DNA of 12,178 nucleotides from Baffinella frigidus (taxonomy: Eukaryota > Cryptophyceae > Cryptomonadales > Baffinellaceae): assembly GCA_026770585.1 (NCBI GenBank), contig MU646697.1, positions 265,616 through 277,793 of the forward strand, written 5' to 3'. How positions within the stretch are numbered: the stretch's first letter is position 1; each line of letters starts with the position of its first letter. Shown here one piece after another: positions 6,078 through 11,514 of the stretch. The translations under genes were made by a program, and so were the position numbers. Below the pieces are notes generated by a model. The model was given only the letters and a program-made list of their open reading frames with translations. It made no database searches and was not told where the DNA came from.

Positions 6078-6160
6078 ACAGGTTATGAGGCATCTGAGCG
6101 TTCTCCCGTGTGTACAGGTTATGAGGTATCTGAGCGTTCTCCCCCCCCCTTCGGACAGGC
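6078..6160 (+). repeat. 36-bp tandem repeat
   Basis: ACAGGTTATGAGGCATCTGA and ACAGGTTATGAGGTATCTGA start at 6078 and 6114, each followed by GCGTTCTCCC. A third partial copy (ACAGGCTATG) begins at 6155. Confidence 0.7.
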
Positions 6161-6257
6161 TATGCGGCGTCGAACGCCCGACAAGGAGGAGGACATGCGC
6201 GAGGAGAAAGACGGCACCTTCCTCACCTCCCAGCACCACTTGTAGTCTCGAGCGTGC

Positions 6258-6506
6258 CCTTGAGGTCCTTGAGGTTCTTCGAGCTCCCAACATGGGCGGA
6301 CACCGGAACTGGTTCTGTAGAAAGGTTATCTCAGAAAACGAGTTCTAAAACTCGTTTTCTTAAGTCAATTCCCCTTCAAATTTGTCGAGTTATGCGGAGA
6401 GTAAAGAATAAGTTGACGAATTCGTAGGGGAATCGACTTAAGAAAACGAGTTTTAGAACTCGTTTTCTGAGATAAAAGGCCATGCTTCCTTTCGGATCAC
6501 ATCACC
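6258..6506 (+). repeat. Subtelomeric repeat R, copy 1, interrupted by element F
   Basis: The R head (CTTGAGGTTCTTCGAGCTCC...GGCGGACACCGGAACT...TCTGTAGAAAGG) stops at 6325, a 150-bp insertion follows, then AAGGCCATGCTTCCTTTCGG continues. Uninterrupted copies at about 7582 and 8804 read TCTGYAGAAAGGCCATGC. Confidence 0.85.
6326..6475. mobile_element. MITE-like element F, 150 bp, TSD AAGG
   Basis: Arms 6326-6375 and 6426-6475 (50 bp each) are inverted copies differing at one position. Both ends read TTATCTCAGAAAACGAG, and each arm has its own hairpin (GAAAACGAGTT / AACTCGTTTTC types). AAGG flanks the element at 6322-6325 and 6476-6479. Uninterrupted R copies (GAAAGGCCATGC) supply the empty site. 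The 49/50 arm identity suggests the most recent insertion in the window. The 50-bp interior encodes nothing recognisable, so a transposase elsewhere in the genome is presumed. Confidence 0.92.
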
Positions 6507-6716
6507 GTGTGGGTAGGAGGGGAACGCCGGCGGCACTTTCCGCACCTCCCAGCACCACTTGTAGCCACTCACTTCCGATCATGTATCCCAAGAGACATCT
6601 GCCCGTTTTAGAGCAACGGCTCCAATGTCATCCCGAGGCGGGCTCATCCTAGCCTAGCTCCGAGGTCCTCACATAGTCTCGACCGTGTGGGCCCCTTGCG
6701 TTCCCTTGGGGGGGGG
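6507..6716. other. Gene-free spacer between R and S repeats
   Basis: Apart from the CACCTCCCAGCACCACTTGT repeat, this stretch shows no gene or internal structure that I can recognise. A G-run closes it near 6708-6717. Confidence 0.4.
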
Positions 6717-6800
6717 TTGCTGCTTTGGTGCGTTGTATTGAACTCACATCGAAGGCCACGCCCACCTCACTCTTGAGGAGATGGAAACAACCTACGGATG
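6717..6800 (+). repeat. Repeat S, copy 1
   Basis: It contains GCTTTGGTGCGTTGTATTGA, then TCGAAGGCCACGCCCACC, then TCACTCTTGAGGAGATGG and CTACGGATGA. Copies 2 and 3 lie at about 7015-7097 and 9681-9770, in the same orientation. Confidence 0.75.
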
Positions 6801-6835
6801 ATGAATCTCATCAAGCCCCCCGTGTACAGAGGATC

Positions 6836-7008
6836 CTTTAGTTCTTTCAGGTTCTTTTAACTCCCACCATAGGCGGACACCGGAACTTGTTCGGATCACA
6901 TCAAGCCCCTCTGGGTCCTTTAGGTCCTTGAGGTTCTTCGAGCTCCCAACATAGGCGGACACCGGAACTTGGTCTGCAGAAAAGCCATGCTTCCTTTCGG
7001 ATCACATT
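6836..7008 (+). repeat. Subtelomeric repeat R, copies 2 and 3 (partial)
   Basis: Two heads of R lie back to back. Copy 2 (about 6836-6915) has TTCTTTTAACTCCCACCATA, then GGCGGACACCGGAACTTGTT, and jumps straight to CGGATCACATCAAGCCCC. Copy 3 (about 6917-7008) has TTCTTCGAGCTCCCAACATA and runs through GCCATGCTTCCTTTCGG. The two subtypes (TTTTAACTCCCACC and TTCGAGCTCCCAAC) alternate in the other copies. Confidence 0.75.
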
Positions 7009-7014
7009 CGGTGG

Positions 7015-7097
7015 TGCTTGGGTGCTTTGTATTACACTCACTTCGAAGGCCGCGCCCACCACACTCTTGAGGAAATGGCAGCGATCTACGGATGAGC
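7015..7097 (+). repeat. Repeat S, copy 2
   Basis: It directly follows R copy 3. It shares CACTTCGAAGGCCGCGCCCA, then CACTCTTGAGGAAATGG, then GATCTACGGATGAGC with copies 1 and 3. Confidence 0.75.
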
Positions 7098-7265
7098 GCC
7101 CCTATCCTTATTTCCTAAGTTTGTCACAAGTGAGGATGCGCGAGCTGGGCGCGGGCGGGCAAGGGTCGGAAGGCAGAGCGGGTAGGAGCAAGGCGCATGC
7201 AGGGTGCGGGCTGGGCGCGGCATGGGGGAGCGACACATCTCCTCCCGAGGGCGGACAGCGCCGGG
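7098..7265. other. GC-rich spacer before the microsatellite
   Basis: A GC-rich stretch (GGCGCGGGCGGGC-type) separates repeat S from the CT/CG array. Open frames cross it into the microsatellite, but the peptides are Ser/Leu or Arg/Glu low complexity and not credible. Confidence 0.4.
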
Positions 7266-7309
7266 AGGCTCTCTCTCGCTCTCTCTCACACTCTATCTTT
7301 CTCTCTCTG

Positions 7310-7345
<36 letters not shown>

Positions 7346-7418
7346 TGTCTCTCTCTCTCGCTCTGTCTCTCTCTCTCTCGCGCGCGCGCGCTCTCTCTCT
7401 CTCTCTCTCTATCTCTTT
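7266..7418. repeat. Compound (CT)n and (CG)n microsatellite
   Basis: CT runs are broken by two blocks of alternating CG, near 7330-7346 and 7379-7392. The structure CT-CG-CT-CG-CT is itself a rough tandem duplication with a period of about 50. CT tracts can form triplex DNA and alternating CG can form Z-DNA. The array ends directly at the head of the next R copy. Confidence 0.95.
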
Positions 7419-7420
7419 CC

Positions 7421-7500
7421 TTTAGGTCCGTGAGGTTCTTCGAGCTCCCAACATAGGCAGACACCGGAACTTGTTCTGTAGAAAGACCATGCAAATCTGG
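7421..7500 (+). repeat. Subtelomeric repeat R, copy 4 (truncated)
   Basis: It starts TTTAGGTCCGTGAGGTTCTT directly after the CT array and ends in GACCATGCAAATCTGG, losing the CTTCCTTTCGG segment. A 20-bp palindrome follows. Confidence 0.75.
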
Positions 7501-7506
7501 AAGCAT

Positions 7507-7526
7507 GGCCTTAGCCGGCTAAGGCC
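7507..7526. repeat. 20-bp perfect palindrome between two R copies
   Basis: GGCCTTAGCC is followed at once by its reverse complement. It sits exactly between the truncated R copy 4 and the start of copy 5. Confidence 0.85.
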
Positions 7527-7797
7527 TTTAGGTCCTTTAGGTTCTTTTAACTCCCACCATAGGCGGACACCGGAACTGGTTCTGTAGAAAGGCCATGCTT
7601 CCTTTCGGATCACATCAAGCCCCCCTGTACAGAGGATCGCGGCAGAACCGGCTAAAGGGTATCCTCATCGGGCATGTGAAGGTCCCAAAAAGGAACGAGC
7701 TCTCTCACACGCACTCTCAGGATAAAGCAAGTCGGCTGAAGGCCCATATGGTATCCCATCGTTAGGCTCATAGGAGCTCCAACCACGGATACCTCAG
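7527..7797 (+). repeat. Subtelomeric repeat R, copy 5 (most complete)
   Basis: This copy best shows the whole unit: the TTTAGGTCCTTTAGG head, GGCGGACACCGGAACT, GGCCATGCTTCCTTTCGG, TGTACAGAGGATCGCGG, GGCTAAAGGGTATCC, GTCCCAAAAAGGAACG, AAGTCGGCTGAAGGCC, GGTATCCCATCGTTAGG and GAGCTCCAACCACGGATACC. It is the empty reference for element F and for the insertions in later copies. Confidence 0.8.
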
Positions 7798-7812
7798 ATG
7801 TCAAACCAAACA

Positions 7813-7919
7813 CATGTAGAGGTTTCCCTCAATGTACGGAAGTCAGCAAAGTTGAGGGAGAGAGAAAGGTGGATGTGTAGAGGTTTCCCCCAATGTACGA
7901 AAGTCAGCAAAATTAAGGG
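7813..7919 (+). repeat. About 45-bp direct duplication
   Basis: TGTAGAGGTTTCCCTCAATG (near 7815) and TGTAGAGGTTTCCCCCAATG (near 7877) start two copies of about 45 bp, each running through AAGTCAGCAAARTTRAGGG. A purine-rich GGGAGAGAGAAAGG linker separates them. Confidence 0.7.
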
Positions 7920-7989
7920 CAATCCAAGCGTCGAAAACAGCAACAGCAAGTTACCAAGACAAGTGTTAGCACCCATCCTTTAGTGTTGT

Positions 7990-8333
7990 CCGTTAGGTCC
8001 GTTAGGTTCTTTTAACTGCCACCATAGGCGGACACCGCAACTTATCCTGCAGAAAGGCTATGCTTCCTTTCGGATGACATCAGGCCCCCCGGTGCAGAAA
8101 GATCGCGGCAGAAACCGGCTAAAGGGTATCCTCAAACGGTTCTGAGTCATCCCAAAGAGGAACGCGCTCACACACACCAGGACTGTCCCTTAAGTGCCCA
8201 GTAGGCTCATACGCCCTACCGTAGGGCCCTACGACCTGCCAAGGACCTCTTGGCCGCCAAATTTGGAGGCATGGGCACTTGAGGGGTATCACAAGTCGGC
8301 TGAAGGCCCATAGTGGTATCCCCTCGTTTAGTC
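7990..8333 (+). repeat. Subtelomeric repeat R, copy 6, interrupted by element G2
   Basis: It opens with GTCCGTTAGGTCCGTTAGG and continues through GCTTCCTTTCGGATGACATC, ATCGCGGCAGAAACCGG and GGAACGCGCTC. Element G2 sits between CCAGGAC and ACAAGTCGGCTGAAGGCC. The copy ends at GGTATCCCCTCGTTTA, where the TTTAGGG array begins. Confidence 0.75.
8185..8290 (-). mobile_element. MITE-like element G2, about 106 bp
   Basis: This is a sister of element G1 in opposite orientation. Arms GTCCCTTAAGTGCCCA and, from the other end, GATACCCCTCAAGTGCCCAT pair imperfectly. The core CCTACCGTAGG is at 8215-8225, and 8200-8240 matches G1 at 40 of 41 positions. It lies inside R copy 6; other R copies join CAGGATAAA directly to the AAGTCGGCTG segment. 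The inner hairpin and arms are more eroded than in G1. Confidence 0.8.
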
Positions 8334-8735
8334 TAGGGTTTAGGGTTTAGGGTTTGGGGGTTTAGGGTCGAGGGTTTAGGGTTCAGGGTTTATGGTTTAG
8401 GGTTTAGGGTTCAGGGTTCAGGTTTTAGGGTAGAGGGTAGAGGGTAGAGGGTTTAGGGTTCTAGGGATTAGGGTTTAGAGTTTAGTTGTGGTTGCTAGGG
8501 TTGTGAGTGTTGTTGGTATTATTATGGTTGATAGGGATGCCAGGGTTTAGGATTTAGGGTTTAGGGTTTAGGGTTCATTGTTGAGGGTTCAGGGTTTAGG
8601 GTTTAGGGTTCGGGGTTCAGGGTTTTTGTTTTTTGGGTTTAGGGTTTAGGTTTTAGGGTTTAGGGTTAGGGATTCGGAGTTTGAGGTTTGGGGTTTGGGG
8701 TTTGGGGTTTTCGGGTTTCGAGTTTCGGGTTTCGG
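8334..8735 (+). repeat. Interstitial TTTAGGG telomere-like array
   Basis: Many tandem TTTAGGG units occur with variants (TTCAGGG, TTTGGGG, TAGAGGG, TTTCGGG). A non-telomeric patch lies at about 8487-8535. The G-rich strand reads left to right, opposite to the C-rich array at 1-180. R-type repeats in the same orientation lie on both sides. The 5' junction falls at the TTAGG inside R's GGTATCCCATCGTTAGG. Confidence 0.92.
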
Positions 8736-8753
8736 ATCACAATCACAAATTTT

Positions 8754-9084
8754 TCCTGGGTTCTTCGAGCTTCCAACATAGGCGGACACTGGAACTTGTT
8801 CTGCAGAAAGGCCATGCTTCCTTTCCTTTCAGTCCTTCAGGCTCTTCGAGCTCCCAACATAGGCTGACACTGGAACTTTTTCTGCAGAGAGGCCGTGCTT
8901 CCTTTCGGATCACAGCCCCCCTGTACAGAGGATCGCGGCAGAACCGGCTAAAGGGTATCCTCATCGGGCATGTGAAGGTCCCAAAGAGGAACGCGCTCCC
9001 ATACACAAACTCAGGATAAAACCAGTCGGCTGAAGGCCCATATGGTATCCCATCGTTAGGCTCACAGGAGCTCCAACCACGGGG
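8754..9084 (+). repeat. Subtelomeric repeat R, copies 7 and 8
   Basis: Copy 7 is a head fragment (about 8754-8825: TTCTTCGAGCTTCCAACATA, then AAGGCCATGCTTCC). Copy 8 (about 8826-9084) is nearly complete, through GGCTAAAGGGTATCCTCATC, AAAACCAGTCGGCTGAAGGC and GGAGCTCCAACCACGG. Neither carries the F or G insertions. Confidence 0.75.
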
Positions 9085-9440
9085 CCATCACAGAGTTTTC
9101 GAGGGGATACAGGGTGGTTCTCTTGGAGTGTTTGAGTTAGACCAAAAAGGTGCAGGCTCGCACACACACCGAACCCAAGTCAGCCTTTCTGAGGCTCATG
9201 GTATCCCACGGTTGAAGTGTAAGCTACTGAAAAGCCCCAGGGGAAGTGTCAAAAAGTAGCGGACACTCTGGTGTCCTATACTTTTGAGCCATTTTCTCCT
9301 CAAAAGGCAATTTTCACCCCCAAGGACGTGACCAAAATTCGTCAAAAGGTAACCTACAAGTAATTTTAGTGTCGTGTCCAAGAATTTTGAGACTTCCTCT
9401 GGGGCTTTGCAGTAGAGGGCTCCGACCACGGATACCCCAC
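9085..9440 (+). repeat. Subtelomeric repeat R, diverged copy 9 tail
   Basis: GACCAAAAAGGTGCAGGCTC, CACACACCGAACCCAAGTCA and ATGGTATCCCACGG parallel the 3' part of R with many differences. After a 192-bp foldback the unit resumes at GGGCTCCGACCACGGATACC. Confidence 0.55.
9224..9415. mobile_element. Foldback element of about 192 bp inside an R copy
   Basis: The left end CTACTGAAAAGCCCCAGGGG is mirrored by the right end (reverse complement CTACTGCAAAGCCCCAGAGG). Pairing continues through AAGTGTCAAAA/AAGTCTCAAAA, about 31 bp per arm. The interior carries two further hairpins, GGACAC/GTGTCC and CTTTTGAG/CTCAAAAG. R flanks on both sides show that it is an insertion, but the target-site duplication is unreadable. 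A 77-codon minus-strand open frame (9196-9429) is a by-product of the arms. Confidence 0.7.
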
Positions 9441-9479
9441 AAGGTGAGGTGGGTTGTGTGGGGATTGTGTGGGGGGGGT

Positions 9480-9585
9480 GAGGTTAGATCAGCCAGACAC
9501 CAAAGATGAAATAAGAGAAAATGTGGTGGAGATGTGAGGTGAGATCAGCCAGACGCCGAAGATGAAAGGAGAGAAAAATGTGGTT
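9480..9585 (+). repeat. About 55-bp direct duplication
   Basis: GAGGTTAGATCAGCCAGACA and GAGGTGAGATCAGCCAGACG start at about 9480 and 9536, each followed by CCRAAGATGAAA...GAGAAAAATGTGGT. A G-rich GTGTGGGGATTGTGTGGGG stretch precedes them. Confidence 0.65.
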
Positions 9586-9607
9586 GCAGGTGCTTTGGTG
9601 CTTTTGG

Positions 9608-9631
9608 TTTTTCCTGTCTAAAAAGGATGTG
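9608..9631 (+). repeat. 24-bp sequence shared with the gene's upstream region
   Basis: It is identical to 11335-11358 (TTTTTCCTGTCTAAAAAGGA plus TGTG) and in the same orientation. Flanking sequence is not shared. Confidence 0.85.
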
Positions 9632-9644
9632 TGATTGTGATCCG

Positions 9645-9660
9645 CACCTCGTACGAGGTG
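9645..9660. repeat. 16-bp perfect palindrome CACCTCGTACGAGGTG
   Basis: It is spacerless and perfect, and lies between the 24-bp shared sequence and repeat S copy 3. No function is assignable. Confidence 0.8.
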
Positions 9661-9680
9661 TCCTTTAGGTTTAAAGATGG

Positions 9681-9770
9681 CTTTGGTGCTTTGGTGCTTT
9701 TATTTACACTCACGTCGAAGGCCACAGCCCACCTCACTCTTGAGGAGTTGGGAGTAATCTACGGATGAGC
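9681..9770 (+). repeat. Repeat S, copy 3
   Basis: GCTTTGGTGCTTTGGTGCTT has an extra 9-bp unit. TCGAAGGCCACAGCCCACC, TCACTCTTGAGGAGTTGG and ATCTACGGATGAGC follow. Confidence 0.75.
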
Positions 9771-10130
9771 TCCTCGACTCTACCCATGCAGGTTCAGCCG
9801 AGCCTCCTTTGCCCCCTTTTCAGCCCCCCCCCCCTTAAAAAAAATACAAAAAATGAAAATCTTGTTCTGTAGCGTGTTAATGAAGTACTGGACTGCAGTG
9901 TCTGCCTTTAGGTCCTTGAGGTTTTAATTTCTCACATCATAGGTTCAGTGGAAGGGATGTTTAGGTCCCTTAGGTTTCCATTTTTGTGCTTCGCCACGCG
10001 CGCAGGGTTTTGCGTGTGCGTGTGTTGAGGTGGGGTTTAAGTCACTTTCAGGGTCAAAGTTGACGGCGTTTGTAAAGCAGGTCAGAAGGGTTTTGGTGAG
10101 CGAAGCCGCTAAACGTTTGGGGAGCGGGGA
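9771..10130. repeat. Spacer with C/A tracts and an R-head fragment
   Basis: A C-run followed by an A-run lies near 9826-9852. Positions about 9903-9945 (CTTTAGGTCCTTGAGGTTTT...CATCATAGG) are a decayed R head, the rightmost trace of R. CAAAGTTGACGGCGTTTGTA near 10057 resembles 4784 and 5825. No gene is recognised. Confidence 0.45.
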
Positions 10131-10215
10131 TGAGGAGCCTGTTGGGGGAGGCTTGAAGGGGCCCTTTGGGGGGGGCTTGGGGTATGAGAAGCCTTTTGGG
10201 GGAGGCTTGAGTGGT
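10131..10215 (+). repeat. G-rich GGGGGAGGCTTG repeat
   Basis: Units GGGGGAGGCTTGA, GGGGGGGCTTGG and GGGGGAGGCTTGA occur with several runs of four or more G, so a G-quadruplex could form on the + strand. Short open frames here give only Gly-rich low-complexity peptide. Confidence 0.65.
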
Positions 10216-10558
10216 GATTGGTGAGGTTCGTATTCAACCCAACGCCATGGGAGCGGTGCGAGGGGTCAGTAGGTACCACTCCCGAGAGGGAATTTGCACG
10301 GTGCTGAGTGGGTGCTCAGCGTGTGCTGAGCAACTGAAATCGACAGGGCTCAGCAATGGATTCACTAAGAGGGCAAGCGAGCTCTGTCTGCCACAAGTGG
10401 CAGAGTGGGAGGCTGGCGTGGGTGTTGTAAGTGCAGTCCTTCTGGGCTTGCCAGGGTAGGAGGGCAGTCATGGTCGATAGATAGTGTTGTGGGGCAGTCG
10501 TGGCCCGGGATAGTGTTGTGGGGCAGTCATGGCCCATTGTTTCGGTGTTTTGGGGTGT
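10216..10558. other. Gene-free spacer
   Basis: Between the G-rich repeat and the minisatellite, GTTGTGGGGCAGTC occurs near 10486 and 10517 as a 31-bp tandem pair, and a third related unit precedes them near 10460. Several long open frames start here, but they owe their length to the downstream minisatellite. Confidence 0.45.
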
Positions 10559-10808
10559 TCCCGTGCATGTGGGGTGCCCCCGTGCATGTTGGGTGCCCCC
10601 GTGCATGTTGGGTGCCCCCGTGCATGTTGGGTGCCCCCGTGCATGTTGGGTGCCCCCGTGCATGTTGGGTGCCCCCGTGCATGTTGGGTGCCCCCGTGCA
10701 TGTTGGGTGCCCCCGTGCATGTTGGGTGCCCCCGTGCATGTTGGGTGCCCCCGTGCATGTTGGGTGCCCCCGTGCATGTTGGGTGCCCCCGTGCATGTTG
10801 GGTGCCCC
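10559..10808 (+). repeat. 19-bp minisatellite, 13 copies
   Basis: The unit GGTGCCCCCGTGCATGTTG repeats with its GCATG at 10566, 10585, 10604 and every 19 bases to 10794. Copies after the first two are essentially identical, which implies recent expansion or homogenisation. Because 19 is not divisible by 3 and the unit has no stop in most frames, five of the long open frames over this stretch are artefacts with a 19-residue period. Confidence 0.97.
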
Positions 10809-10830
10809 CGAGTCCAAACAACCACCACAA

Positions 10831-10966
10831 GCGTCAGCCCACCACACGCGTCAGCACACCACACGAGTCAGCCCACCAATCGTGTCAGCTCACCAATCGC
10901 GCCAGTCCACCACACGCGTCAGCCCACCACACCCATCAGCCCACCACCCGCGTCAGTCCACACTCG
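10831..10966 (+). repeat. 17-bp minisatellite, 8 copies
   Basis: The unit GCGTCAGCCCACCACAC starts at 10831, 10848, 10865, 10882, 10899, 10916, 10933 and 10950, with one to several substitutions per copy. It follows the 19-bp array within 25 bases. It is more diverged, hence older or less homogenised. Confidence 0.93.
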
Positions 10967-11514
10967 AATCGTCCGCAACCGTCCGACCAGCGAGCGAGTT
11001 GTGGCGGGCGGCTGCACCTGCGGGGGGTTCCGCCGTTCGGTGTTCCGGCGTCCCCTGCGCGGCGCGGGCTGAACGCGCTGCTCAGGTCTACGTTATCCCC
11101 CCCCCAGCGCGGAGAGACCCGGGAGAAACCCGAGCGAGACCACCCGTCAGAATTTCGATCTGAGTTTCTGGCTCAGGCGGGCTGGGGTTGGGTCAGGAGC
11201 GCGCGGAGCAGGATGGCAGGGCGCTGTGGGCAAACGCAAGCGGGAAGCGGGCAGTGAGCAAGGGTTGCGCGCGGGCGGCACGGAGGCAGAGAGGGAAAGG
11301 GGGGGGCTCCGTCATGCCAGTTGGCTGGAACAGATTTTTCCTGTCTAAAAAGGATGTGACAAAAGTCATTTTGCCCGAGAAACAAATCGGGGTTTCTCCA
11401 AAAGTGGCCGATTGTGAACCGACCCCATTTCGCGAGGGGCGAACAAGAGGCGGGGCGCTGCTCTTGCAACAGTGCAGGAGGCAGCCATCCAGGCAGAGTA
11501 GGCCCACCAGCAAG
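10967..11514 (+). promoter_or_regulatory. GC-rich upstream region of the RING gene
   Basis: After the minisatellites the sequence becomes GC- and CpG-rich, as often at gene starts. No TATA box is evident. The reading frame of the gene's first exon stays open back to an ATG at 11188, with another ATG at 11314, so a longer N-terminus is possible. The predicted extension shows no domain and crosses the 24-bp sequence shared with 9608-9631. I therefore treat this stretch as promoter and 5' leader. This is inferred from position and composition only. Confidence 0.4.

Larger units (their letters stand above)
6222..6565 (+). repeat. Repeated phrase CACCTCCCAGCACCACTTGT, two copies
   Basis: Copies lie at about 6225-6245 and 6543-6564, on either side of the first R repeat copy. 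They probably belong to the larger R-associated repeat block, which suggests a segmental duplication. Confidence 0.5.

Noticed and set aside
5895-6293. 132-codon minus-strand frame
   Set aside because: It spans a tandem repeat and an R-repeat head, and has no domain. The peptide end matches translations of other R copies, which are non-coding repeats.
7022-7506. 144- and 132-codon frames over the CT/CG region
   Set aside because: The peptides are Ser/Leu/Arg or Arg/Glu runs from the microsatellite.
8334-8735. Reading the TTTAGGG array as a chromosome end
   Set aside because: Subtelomeric repeats in the same orientation and a gene continue on its right, so it is internal.
9196-9429. 77-codon minus-strand frame in the 192-bp foldback
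   Set aside because: It is produced by the inverted arms and interior hairpins and resembles no transposase.
10559-10808. Possible CRISPR array
   Set aside because: The units are contiguous 19-mers with no unique spacers, in a eukaryotic setting.
10405-11257. Several long open frames on both strands across the minisatellites (up to 252 codons)
   Set aside because: They arise because a 19-bp unit without stops stays open in most frames; the peptides are pure 19-residue repeats in both directions and lack a domain.
11188-11514. N-terminal extension of the RING protein from ATG 11188 or 11314
   Set aside because: The frame is open, but the extension shows no domain, includes a 24-bp repeat found elsewhere, and 11515 has a better start context. 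Not excluded; transcript data would decide.
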